A stretch of DNA of 64,000 nt, from positions 1-64,000 of the forward strand of contig CAVQNH010000030.1 of the NCBI GenBank assembly GCA_963713815.1, written 5' to 3'. Below are positions 35,268-44,010 of the stretch, in pieces. The stretch is from RYN-230 sp963713815 (GTDB lineage: Bacteria > Actinomycetota > Actinomycetes > Streptosporangiales > Streptosporangiaceae). The notes beneath the pieces are model-generated. The model was not told where the DNA came from. It worked only from the letters and a program-made list of their open reading frames with translations, and searched no databases. The position numbers were made by a program, and so were the translations under genes. Numbering within the stretch: the stretch's first letter is position 1; each line of letters starts with the position of its first letter.

Positions 35268-36152
35268 TCGACCTGGCCCAGCTGGATATCAGCTCCCCGG
35301 TTTCCTATCTCGTCGCGGTTCTCGTGCCCGCGCTCGACGCGCTGATCCCGGTCCTGCCCAGCGAGACCGCGGTGATCGCCCTCGGCGTCGCGACCGCGGG
35401 GAGCACCGACCCGCGCATCGCGGTGCTGGTCGCGCTGGCCGCGCTCGGCGCGTTCGTCGGCGACAACGCCGCCTACCTGCTGGGCCGCCGGTTCGGCCCG
35501 GCCGTCAGCCGGTGGATCTTCGCGGGCGAGCGGGGTGCACGCCGCCGCGCGTGGGCGCAGCGCTCGCTGGCGGAGTACGGCACCCGGATCATCGTGGCCT
35601 GCCGGTTCATCCCGGGCGGCCGGACCGCGGTGACTCTGACCTGCGGTCTCATCGGGTACCCGCGGCGGAGCTTCGTACTGGGCACCGGCGATCGCCGGGG
35701 TCCTGTGGGCCAGCTATGCGTTCTTCATCGGCCGGATCGGCGGCCAGGCCTTCGAGGGCCGCCCGTGGGCCGGGCTGCTGGTGGGTCTGGGACTGACCGT
35801 GGCGGTCAGCGGCGTGATCGAGGCGGCCCGGCGGCTCCGCGGCCGGGCCCGCCGCCGCGCCGCCCAGTCCGCCGTGCCTCCTGGCCCGGGTCCTGATTCC
35901 GGTCCCCACCCCGACTCGGGCCCGCACCCTGATCCCGGCCCTCACCCTGATTCCGGCGCCCGGCCTGGACCCGGCCCCGAGCCGGGAGCCGACCCCGGCC
36001 GGGACCTGGCACTGACCCGCGCCCCGATGCTGGCCGGCGGGGCTCCACATCTCCTGCACATGTTCTGCAGACGGACTCCACCGAGTCCGTCTCTCCTGGT
36101 CAGGAAGAGAGGGCGGATGTGCACCACCCGGCATGCCGTCCGGATCCGATAG
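35264..36152 (+). CDS. DedA-family membrane protein with Pro-rich tail (frameshift near 35688)
   Basis: GTG 35264, with GGGGAGGA just upstream, opens a DedA/SNARE-associated protein: LIPVLPSETAVIALG, GAFVGDNAAYLLGRRFG, and the family signature VACRFIPGGRTAVTLTCGLIGY. Near 35688 the frame shifts, then LWASYAFFIGRIGGQAF and a last helix follow, and a cytoplasmic tail of repeating PDSGPHP/PDPGPHP. DedA proteins help flip undecaprenyl phosphate or other lipid carriers and support membrane energetics. About 296 residues when joined; the family usually ends shortly after the last helix, so the tail is extra. Confidence 0.75.
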
Positions 36153-36199
36153 CCAGGCGGTGCCCGCCGGGCGTGGGGAGCGGGCGCCGCCTGGTCCGG

Positions 36200-36548
36200 T
36201 CAGACGGGGGCCTGACCGGACGGGCTCCCCGCGTCCAGCGCGTACTTACCCCGGGTGGATCCGGGTTCGTCGGTCACCCGGAGGACGGCCTGCGCGGCCG
36301 CGATGAGGCGGCCGTCCTCGCCCGCTCCCTCGGCGGCCAGCGCCTTGGCGAGCGGGCGGTTCCATCGTGACGGGTCCTCGGCATGCTGCCGGAGGACCAT
36401 GCTCCCGTTCGGGCGCCTGCGGAGCCGCTCCTGGGCCAGGTGCCAGCAATTCGGCCTGCGCGTCTGGTAACGCGGGCGGCGCACCGCCCCGGCGGGCGGC
36501 CCCGGCTCCGGCCGACAGCGCGGTCACGATGAGCGTGATTGGGTCCAT
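36200..36548 (-). CDS. Small actinobacterial protein of unknown function (frameshift near 36470)
   Basis: ATG 36548 sits directly after AAGGAG and the stop of the upstream gene, reading MDPITLIVTALSAGAG. Around 36470 the frame shifts to one ending KYALDAGSPSGQAPV at 36200, with MVLRQHAEDPSRWNRPLAKALAAEG inside. Proteins with this MDPITLIVTAL start and a helical C-terminus are common in actinomycetes beside TPR/STAND genes; their role is unknown. It is coupled to the large membrane protein upstream. Confidence 0.55.
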
Positions 36549-36549
36549 C

Positions 36550-38557
36550 TCACTCCTTGGTCGGCTGGATCCAGGCCAGGCTGGTCCAGTGCGCTGTGAT
36601 GCGGGCCCGCTCGGTCCAGGGGGGTGCCGGGGCCGGGCAGCTCTGTCCGGCCCGGCTCGGGCAGCGCGCCGGCGCCCCGGCCCGGCAGCCGCACGTCGGC
36701 CGGGTCGGGAAGCGGGGAGCTGCTGACCCGGGGCAGGGTGACGATGGCCGGGTCGCATTCCACGGACGTGAGCACCGGGCCGCCGGCACCCCGGGTGACC
36801 AGCAGCAGCGCCTGGTCGGGCAGGTTCTGCAGCACGGCGGGCTCGACCGCGTACTCGTAGACCCGCTGGCTGGCGGCGGCGTTGCTCCAGTTGGTGCTCT
36901 CCGCCCAGGACCGGGCGGTGGACCAGTTCCGGGACACCGACCGGCTGCGGGACGGGCCGCGGGACTCCGGGTGGCCGGCGTTCCGCCGGCCACCCGGGTG
37001 AACGCGGCTCTTCCAGCCGGCCTGGCTGCCGGTGTGGATGGTGTCGCTGACGGTCTGGCCCTCGGTCTCGGTGAGCGTGTGCGTGTCGCTCCCCCCCAGG
37101 GTGGCGGTGACGTTCGAGAGCACGAACCGGTGCTGCCGGCCGATGTACGCCGCGGCCTGCTCCGCCTCGCCGTGATGGCCCAGCCGCATGAACGCGGCAG
37201 CGCCGCCGCCCAGCATGCCCAGGCCGGTGTCACGCAGGTGGCGGAATAGCAGGGTCAACGGGACTCCGCGCCGCTCACACGCTCCGGCCAGCCGCTCCAG
37301 GTGCGGGCGGCTGATCTCGTCCGCGCCCGCGATGATGACGGCGGGAGCCGGGTCATCGCTGCTGGTCACCTGGACGGTCAGCCACTGGACCGCGAGGGCG
37401 GCCAGGACCTCGGCGCGGGCGCTGCGGGCCGCCGGCTCCAGGGCCAGGCAGGTGTAATAAGCGGGTGGCTCAGGGGTGGCGGGGGGCTGGCCGGGCGGCT
37501 CCGCGTGCTGGGCCAGCGCGGTCAGGAAGGCCTCGATCCGTACCAAATTCGGCTCGATCTGGCGCCGGTATTCCGCCGGGAACAACTCGGCCGAGATCAG
37601 CGCCTGCTCCTGCTGGCTGAGCACGGAGGGACGGTCGGCATGGCCCAGGGCCGCGCGGACCGCCGCGGCCAGCCGGACCGGTGTCACGTCACCGCCGAGC
37701 GCGCCGTGCAGCTGCTCCAGGACCCGGGTATCCACCGCCCGCTCGGCGCGGGCCGCGCCCGCGGCGCCGCCCGCGTGCACCGCCTCGGCCAGGGCGTCCG
37801 CGAACTGGGCCGCGGACAGCCCGGCAAGCACGCCCGAGGCCCCCAGCTGGGTGGGCAGCAGCCAGACGGAGGAGGGCACGCCCGCGGCCCGGGCGGTGTC
37901 GGTGAGCTCCTGGCAGATCACCTCGCCGGTCAGGTCCACGGTCAGCACGGGCTGGCTGGCCAGCAGGGAGGTGCCGTGCGTGGTGAGCAGCGCCTGCCAG
38001 CCGCGCAGGCTGCCCCCGAACACGTCGGTCCGGAGCGTGCCCCCGGGCAGCTGGGCGCTGCCCCACTCATCGACCCCGTCCAGCCGGCTCAGCTCGTCCC
38101 GCTGCCAGGCCTCCTCGCTCTGCTGCCAGGACGCGACCGCCCGCTCGTGATCCTCGGCGACCCGGCCGGCCGCGGCGGCGGCCTGGCGGGCCTTCCGCCA
38201 CCGCAGGAAGGTGAGCGTCATGCCGGGACCGCAGATGACCAGGGCGATCAGGTCGCTGACGACCGGGGGCCCGCTCCCGCTGACATTGGCCGCGCAGCCG
38301 TTGGCCAGCAGCAGCACGACGAACAAGAGGGTGCTGGGGATGCCCAGGAACTTGCGGATCTTCCGGTACGCCTTCCCGGCCGCCTCGGCCTGCTGGGCGG
38401 CGGCGGCCCGCATCGCCTCGAGGTCGGGCCGGGGCTGGGGAAACGGCGCGGCGAGCTGGCGGCGGTCACGGAACTCCCAGCCCAGCCGGGGTCCCGGGGT
38501 GAACAGGCTGGCGCGCCGGTCCGCCGCGTCTGCGACCGGTGCTGGCTGCGTGCTCAT
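36550..38557 (-). CDS. Membrane protein with degenerate VirD4/TraG-like domain (frameshift near 36610)
   Basis: About 668 residues from ATG 38557. After a cytoplasmic Pro-rich N-tail come two membrane helices (IPSTLLFVVLLLANGC, DLIALVICGPGMTLTFL) and a basic alpha-helical linker. The large cytoplasmic domain ends in features of VirD4/TraG-type ATPases: Walker-B-like AVIIAGADEISRPHLERLA, CERRGVPLTLLFRHLRD, a Ser/Thr-rich stretch and VLQNLPDQALLLVTRGAGG. No Walker A GxxxxGK[ST] is visible, so ATP hydrolysis is doubtful. Near 36610 a frame change gives a natural end (SLAWIQPTKE) with a stop at 36550, abutting the next gene. Function unknown. Confidence 0.6.
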
Positions 38558-38812
38558 ACCGATCACTCCGTGGGACTGGGCGGCTCCGGCCGGGCTGAGC
38601 ACGGAATCACGCGCCCCTGGTAGGCAAGTCGTGATGCTACCAAATACCCGCTGACGGCTCCTTTTCCCGGCGACGGCCAAGCGCCCGTTTCCCGGCCGCC
38701 ACCCGCCCGGGCCTCCGGATGTTCCGCCAGATAAACAACGGCACCCTCCATTACCGCGCGGTTTGATCTGCGGTGCGCCCATTGACCCGCCCGGGCCTGC
38801 GTCTTAGCGTCG

Positions 38813-39286
38813 GTGCTAGCTGATCGTTTCGGTGTCCAAAGTCTCCGGTCACACTCACCGCTGGCGGCTGGGGGTAAGCGGGTGGCGGCACACGCGCACG
38901 GCACGCAGGGGATCGCGCAGGCCGTGGCGGCGCGGGTGGACACCATCGAGCATTGCTCGTTCGCCGGGCCGGACCGGAAATACGGCCCGGATTCCGACCC
39001 GGCTGTGGTGGATGAGATCGCCGCCGCGGGCATATACGTGTGCCCGGCCATGAACGTGCACGCGCTGACGATCCGTGACCGTTTCGGCGACGCGCTGGAT
39101 AAGGTGATCATGGGACTGTACTCAGGCGGCGCGCAGATCATCGCGGTCCCCGGCGACCCGCAGTCTGACCTCTCGGTCCTGCGCTACATCGAGCTGGTGG
39201 TGGCCCGCGGCACGGAGCACCGTCCCGCGGCGGCCCGGGTCCGGGCGGCCGAGCTCGCGGCCCCGGCGGGACCCGGTCCCCGGTGA
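38813..39286 (+). pseudogene. Amidohydrolase C-terminal remnant
   Basis: The readable frame (VAAHAHGTQGIAQAV, DTIEHCSFAGP, PAVVDEIAAAGIYVCPAMNV) matches the middle of metal-dependent amidohydrolases of the imidazolonepropionase/prolidase type. The N-terminal HxH metal site and most of the barrel are missing, as is the normal C-terminus. At about 157 codons versus roughly 400 in the family it cannot be functional as read. Its end overlaps the GTG of the aminotransferase gene, so the remnant may still provide translational coupling. Confidence 0.6.
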
Positions 39287-40455
39287 CCGCACTCGCCGAG
39301 TCGCTCGACCGGATCACCGTCGCCGAGCTGCGCCGCCGGGGCGGCCTGAAATGGACCTACGCCGGCCCGGATGTGCTCGGGGCGTTCGTCGCCGAGATGG
39401 ACTTCGGCACCGCCCCCGAGGTGGATGCGGCGCTCCGCGAGGTGATCGCGCGGCAGGACTTCGGGTACCTCCCCCCGGCCACGGCCCAGCGGATGGCCGA
39501 GGCCTGCGCGGCGTGGCTGGCGGACCGGCACGGCTGGGCCGTGGACCCGGACCGGATCCGGCCGCTGCCCGACGTCATCAAGGGCCTCGAGGCGGCGATC
39601 ACCCTCTTCTCCCGCCCCGGCAGCCCGGTGATCCTGCCCACCCCGGCCTACATGCCGTTCCTGTCCGTGCCGCCGCTCCTGGGCCGGGAGATCATCCAGG
39701 TGCCGATGACGGCGGCCGGGGACCGCCCCGTCCTTGACCTGGACGGCATCGACGCGGCGTTCCGCGCGGGCGGCCACCTGCTCATCCTGTGCAACCCCTG
39801 CAACCCGGTGGGCCGCGTGTACACCCAGGCCGAGCTGGCCGGGGTCAGCGAGGTCGTCGAGCGGCACGGGGGGCGGGTGTTCGCCGACGAGATCCACGCG
39901 CCGCTCACCTACCCCGGGCACCGTCACGTCCCGTATGCCTCGCTGAGCGAGGTCACGGCCGGCCACACCCTGACCTCGACCTCGGCGTCCAAGGGCTGGA
40001 ACCTGCCCGGCCTCAAGTGCGCCCAGATCATCCTGAGCAACGACGCGGACCGGGAGGTCTGGGCGGAGGCAGGCCGGATCATCGAGCACGGCGCGAGCAC
40101 CCCGGGCGTGCACGCCAACATCGCGGCCTTCACCCGTGGCCAGGACTGGCTCGCCGAGGTGGTGGACTACCTCGACGGGAGCCGGATGATGCTCGGGAAC
40201 CTGCTCGCCGAGTTCCTGCCGGAGGTCCGCTACCAGCCGCCGGAGGGCACCTACCTGGCCTGGCTGGACTGCCGGGAGCTGGACCTCGGCGACAGCCCCG
40301 GCGAGTTTTTCCTCGACAAGGCGTGGGTGCTGGTCAACGACGGGCCCGCGTTCGGGGCGGCCGGCGCGGGCCACGTCCGGCTCAACTTCGCCACCCCCCG
40401 CCCGGTCCTGATCCAGGTCGTCAGCCAGCTAGCGCGCGCGGTAGCCAACCGCTGA
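39283..40455 (+). CDS. PatB/MalY-type PLP-dependent aminotransferase or cystathionine beta-lyase
   Basis: A 390-residue fold-type I PLP enzyme: VAEMDFGTAPEV (PatB/MalY signature), PTPAYMPFLSVP, ILCNPCNPVGRVYT, FADEIHAPLTYPG (Asp for the pyridine nitrogen), and the Schiff-base Lys in STSASKGWNLPGLK, with an Arg in HVRLNFATP. PatB-like proteins act as C-S lyases or aminotransferases. GTG 39283 overlaps the upstream remnant's stop by four bases. Specific substrate unknown. Confidence 0.85.
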   Translation: MTALAESLDRITVAELRRRGGLKWTYAGPDVLGAFVAEMDFGTAPEVDAALREVIARQDFGYLPPATAQRMAEACAAWLADRHGWAVDPDRIRPLPDVIKGLEAAITLFSRPGSPVILPTPAYMPFLSVPPLLGREIIQVPMTAAGDRPVLDLDGIDAAFRAGGHLLILCNPCNPVGRVYTQAELAGVSEVVERHGGRVFADEIHAPLTYPGHRHVPYASLSEVTAGHTLTSTSASKGWNLPGLKCAQIILSNDADREVWAEAGRIIEHGASTPGVHANIAAFTRGQDWLAEVVDYLDGSRMMLGNLLAEFLPEVRYQPPEGTYLAWLDCRELDLGDSPGEFFLDKAWVLVNDGPAFGAAGAGHVRLNFATPRPVLIQVVSQLARAVANR

Positions 40456-40624
40456 CCTGACCCTCCGGGCAGGGTCGGCAGGCGTAACGGTCCGGCCAGC
40501 CGGCCAGCAATTCCGTGAAGCGCGATGACAATTAGTGCCTAATGGCACAAGATAGGGCGCCTACGGTAGCGTCCGGTCGGGTAGTGACGGGATTCCGGGA
40601 CGGGATCGATCCAGGAGTGACCAC

Positions 40625-42514
40625 ATGGGCAAATCCAGCTCGGCGGGCTCCCAGGAGCCGGAGGCCGCGCGCCGGACGATCCGGTTCACTTTCACCGCCA
40701 CCGTCGCCTTTCCGGCCATCTGCCTGATCTTGCTCTGGGCTCTGGCCGCGGGCGCGGTGCTGGGCAGCTCGATGCACGGCCGTGGCTTCTGGTCCCCGGA
40801 TCATCGCGAAGTCCTCGAATTAACGATGCTGGTCGGCGCGGGTCTCCTCATCGGCCTGGTATGCGTCATTTTGATGGGCCGCTTCTCCGCCAAGCTGTCG
40901 CGCGATATCGCGACCCTCGCGGCCACGGCCCGCCGTTCCGCGGATGAGCAGCTTCCGCAGTTGCTGGAGCGGCTGCGCAGCGGGGATATCGACACCCCGC
41001 CCGCCGCCGAGCCGCCGCAGCCCCGGCTGCGGCTGAAGAACGCGGAGATCGCCCAGGCCTTCGCGGCGGTGGCCAGCCTGGAGCAGACGGCGATCGGGGC
41101 GGCCGCTGGAGAGGCCGGGCTCCGCAACGGACTCCGCCAGGTGTTCGTCAGCCTGGCCCGGCGGAACCAGTCACTGCTGCAGCGGCAGCTCCGGCTGATC
41201 GACGCGCTGGAGCACAAGGCCTCCGACTCCGCCGCGCTGGCCGACCTGTTCGCGCTGGACCACCTCACTACCCGGATGCGCCGCCACGCGGAAAGCCTGG
41301 CCATCCTGTCCGGGGCGGCGCCCGGCCGGTCCTGGACCGAGCCGGTGCCGATCATCGACGTCATCCGGGCAGCCATGGCGGAGGTCGAGGACTACCGCCG
41401 GGTCACGGTCCTCACCACGTCCGAGGACGCGGTGGCGGCCCCCGCGGTCGCCGACATGATCCACTTGCTGGCCGAGCTGACCGAGAACGCGACCATGTTC
41501 TCCCCGTCCGGAACCCGGGTGGAGATCCGGGCGGAACGCGTGGCCAACGGTTTCGCCGTCGAGATCGACGACCGCGGGCTCGGCATCGAGCCCGGCCAGC
41601 TCGCCGAGCTCAATCAGCAGCTCGCCCAGCCGCCCGACTTCGACCTGGCCAACGCGGACCGGCTCGGCCTGTTCGTCGGCGCGAAGCTGGCCGCCCGGCA
41701 CGGCGTCCGGGTATCGCTGCGCCGGTCCCCGTACGGCGGCACCACGGCGATTGTGCTGATGCCCACCAGCATCATCGTGCTCGTGTCCGCGGCTCCGGCG
41801 GCGGCCGCGTCCACGGGCGCGCTGCCCGCGGCGCGCCGGGCGGGCGGGCGGGCGGCCGGGCTGGACCTCGGGTCCGGCGCGGCGCTCGCGCTGACCGGCC
41901 GGCGCGCGGTCTCGCCGCCGGGCGCCATTCCCGCGGCCAGCACGATGCCTTCGGAGCGGGCTGCGCGACCGGCCGGCCCCGTGCCCACCCCCAGCACCGT
42001 GCCCACCCCCAGCACTGTGCCCACCGCCGACTCCACGCCCGGCACCCGCTCCGTCCCTGACGCCGGGACGGTGCCCGGGGCGGAGACGGTGCCCACCGCC
42101 AGCACGCTGCCCAGCGCCAGCACGGCTTCCGCGGCCGGGACCGTGCCACCCGGGTCCGTGCCACCCGGGAACACCGTGCTACCCGGGAACACCGTGCTAC
42201 CCGGGAACTCGGCAGCACCCGGGAACACGGTGCCGGGGACCAACGGGGAGGCTGGCCCCCGCCGCCTGCTCCCGCACCGCACCCGGCAGGCGAGCCTGTC
42301 CCCGCATCTGCGGGACAGCCTCGCGGACCGCCCGGCGCGGACCACGGCGCCGGTCGACGGCCGCACTCCGGAGCAGGCCCGCGATCTCGCGTCGTCCCTG
42401 CAGACGGGCTGGCGACGCGGCCGCCAGGACGACCCGCCTGAGCCGCCGGGCACGGCTGCCCCGCCGCTGCCAAGACGGGCGAAGTCCCCCGCGCCCGATG
42501 GCGAGGAGAGGTGA
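40625..42514 (+). CDS. cvnA: CvnA: conservon histidine-kinase-like membrane protein
   Basis: 629 residues. Two membrane helices (FPAICLILLWALAAGAVLG, LELTMLVGAGLLIGLVCVIL) enclose a very short external loop of about 20 residues, so no nitrate-sensing domain is present. A helical dimerisation region and an HATPase domain follow with N-box LAELTENATMFS, DDRGLGIEPG and GLFVGAKLAARHG. No clear HisKA His is seen, as in other CvnA. The C-terminal third is low complexity (PTPST, PGNTV and VPP repeats). It starts the cvnA-B-C-D operon and overlaps cvnB. An inverted GTGCC-TAAT-GGCAC lies about 80 bases upstream of the start. Confidence 0.85.
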   Translation: MGKSSSAGSQEPEAARRTIRFTFTATVAFPAICLILLWALAAGAVLGSSMHGRGFWSPDHREVLELTMLVGAGLLIGLVCVILMGRFSAKLSRDIATLAATARRSADEQLPQLLERLRSGDIDTPPAAEPPQPRLRLKNAEIAQAFAAVASLEQTAIGAAAGEAGLRNGLRQVFVSLARRNQSLLQRQLRLIDALEHKASDSAALADLFALDHLTTRMRRHAESLAILSGAAPGRSWTEPVPIIDVIRAAMAEVEDYRRVTVLTTSEDAVAAPAVADMIHLLAELTENATMFSPSGTRVEIRAERVANGFAVEIDDRGLGIEPGQLAELNQQLAQPPDFDLANADRLGLFVGAKLAARHGVRVSLRRSPYGGTTAIVLMPTSIIVLVSAAPAAAASTGALPAARRAGGRAAGLDLGSGAALALTGRRAVSPPGAIPAASTMPSERAARPAGPVPTPSTVPTPSTVPTADSTPGTRSVPDAGTVPGAETVPTASTLPSASTASAAGTVPPGSVPPGNTVLPGNTVLPGNSAAPGNTVPGTNGEAGPRRLLPHRTRQASLSPHLRDSLADRPARTTAPVDGRTPEQARDLASSLQTGWRRGRQDDPPEPPGTAAPPLPRRAKSPAPDGEER

Positions 42515-42942
42515 TGGGCGAGCACGAGGCTTCCGGGACCGGCCAGGACCTGAGCTGGCTGCTCGAGGACCTCGCCAGCCGGGTCGAGCATTTCCGCAAG
42601 GCCGTCATCCTGTCCCGGGACGGGCTGGCCATCGCGTCCACCTCCGGGCTGCACCGCGATGAGGCCGAGCGGCTGTCGGCGCTGGCCGCCGGGGTGCAGA
42701 GCCTGGCCAGCGGCGCGGGCCAGCACTTCGGGGTCGGCGAGGTCCGCCAGACCATCATCGAGCTGGAACAGGCCCTGCTGTTCGTCACCGCCGCCGGTCA
42801 CGGCAGCTGCCTGGCGGTCCTGTGCCCGGCGAGCGCCGACGCCGGCCTGATCGCCTACGAGATGGCCATGCTCGTGAAACGGGCCGGACCCCACCTCGCC
42901 GCCCGGCCACGGTTCCCGGCCGGCCAGATCACGGTGGACTGA
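42514..42942 (+). CDS. cvnB: CvnB: roadblock/LC7-domain protein
   Basis: 142 residues with one roadblock/LC7 domain: LSWLLEDLASRVEHFRKAVILSRDGLAI at the N-terminus, ALLFVTAAGHGSCLAVLC in the beta-sheet and an exposed helix (GLIAYEMAMLV). In conservons CvnB contacts CvnD as a MglB-like regulator or GTPase-activating partner. The ATG shares bases with the cvnA stop (TGATG), with GAGGAG upstream; GTG 42511 is an alternative. Confidence 0.88.
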   Translation: MGEHEASGTGQDLSWLLEDLASRVEHFRKAVILSRDGLAIASTSGLHRDEAERLSALAAGVQSLASGAGQHFGVGEVRQTIIELEQALLFVTAAGHGSCLAVLCPASADAGLIAYEMAMLVKRAGPHLAARPRFPAGQITVD

Positions 42943-42948
42943 GCCCCG

Positions 42949-43329
42949 ATGGGTACCGGGGGCAAGTGGGTCGACCGGGACTCAGACCCCGTCGTGCGTC
43001 CCTACGCGCTGACGGGCGGACGGACCGAGCCGGCGGACGGCGAGGTACTGGACCTGATCGCGATCATCGTGGCTTCCGGCCGCCCGGCCCAGCCGGCTGA
43101 CCAGCGCGGGCTCAGTCCTGAGCACCGGCGGATCCTGACGCTGTGCCAGCGGCCTGCTACGGTGGCCGACGTCGCCTCTGACACCGGGCTGCCGCTCGGC
43201 GTGATCCGGGTGCTACTGGCTGACCTCATCCAGCAGGGCCGTATCAAGGTGCTGCAGGGCCGCCCGGCGGGCGACCAGCCCAGCGCACAGCTGCTGAGGG
43301 AGGTGCTGCATGGCCTCCGGGCTCTCTGA
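42949..43329 (+). CDS. cvnC: CvnC: DUF742 protein
   Basis: 126 residues of the DUF742 type: VRPYALTGGRTEP at the N-terminus, HRRILTLCQRPATVADVASDTGLPLGVIRVLLADLIQQGRI forming a winged-helix-like core, and a C-terminal helix. In conservons it joins CvnA and CvnB in a membrane complex. It begins six bases after cvnB and overlaps cvnD by 20 bases. Confidence 0.88.
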   Translation: MGTGGKWVDRDSDPVVRPYALTGGRTEPADGEVLDLIAIIVASGRPAQPADQRGLSPEHRRILTLCQRPATVADVASDTGLPLGVIRVLLADLIQQGRIKVLQGRPAGDQPSAQLLREVLHGLRAL

Positions 43330-43936
43330 CCCCGGCGCCGAGGGCCCCCTCGCGGCATTCAAGATCCTCATTGCGGGCGGATTCGGGGTGGGCAAGACCA
43401 CGCTGGTCAGCGCGATCAGCGAGGTCCGGCCGCTGCGCACCGAGGAAGCGCTGACCAGCGTGAGCGTGAGCCACGACGACCTGCAGGGGGTGGAGAACAA
43501 GGCCACGACCACCGTGGCCATGGACTTCGGCCGCATCACCCTCGGTGGCCGCCGGGTGCTCTACCTGTTCGGCACGCCCGGCCAGGAGCGGTTCTGGTTC
43601 ATGTGGGACGACCTGTCCTACGGGGCGCTCGGCGCCGTGGTACTGGCGGACACCCGGCGGCTGGCGGACTGCTTCCCGTCCGTGGACTACTTCGAGAAGC
43701 GGGGGCTGACGTTCGTCGTGGCCGTCAACTGCTTCGACGGCGCGCACCGCTACGACCCCGCTGAGGTCCGCGCCGCGCTCGACCTCGGCCCGCAGGTCCC
43801 GGTGGTGCTCTGCGACGCCCGTCAGCCGGAATCGGTGAAGAGCGTCCTGATCACCCTGGTCGAGCACATCCTGGCCGGCCTGCCCGGCGAGGACTACGGG
43901 ACCGAGCCTGCTTCTGCCGTTCCGCCCCTGGCGTAG
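43310..43936 (+). CDS. cvnD: CvnD: Ras-like GTP-binding protein of the conservon
   Basis: 208 residues. P-loop GGFGVGKTT (residues 23-31), Switch-II-like LFGTPGQERFWFMW, and VVLADTRR are present. In place of the guanine-recognising NKxD there is VAVNCFDG, the usual variant in CvnD. These GTPases relay the conservon signal, linked in Streptomyces to differentiation and secondary metabolism. It overlaps cvnC and is the last gene of the operon, 74 bases before a TPR protein. Confidence 0.9.
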   Translation: MASGLSDPGAEGPLAAFKILIAGGFGVGKTTLVSAISEVRPLRTEEALTSVSVSHDDLQGVENKATTTVAMDFGRITLGGRRVLYLFGTPGQERFWFMWDDLSYGALGAVVLADTRRLADCFPSVDYFEKRGLTFVVAVNCFDGAHRYDPAEVRAALDLGPQVPVVLCDARQPESVKSVLITLVEHILAGLPGEDYGTEPASAVPPLA

Positions 43937-44010
43937 GCGTTGCGGGCGGCAGTGATATCACAGATGATCTCGTCTAGCGGCCGGGACGGCCGCGGAGCAG
44001 GGGTAGCGGG

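Noticed and set aside
37301..38623. Plus-strand 440-codon frame
   Set aside because: Shadow of the VirD4-like membrane protein; composition rich in Arg/Gly/Gln with no domain.
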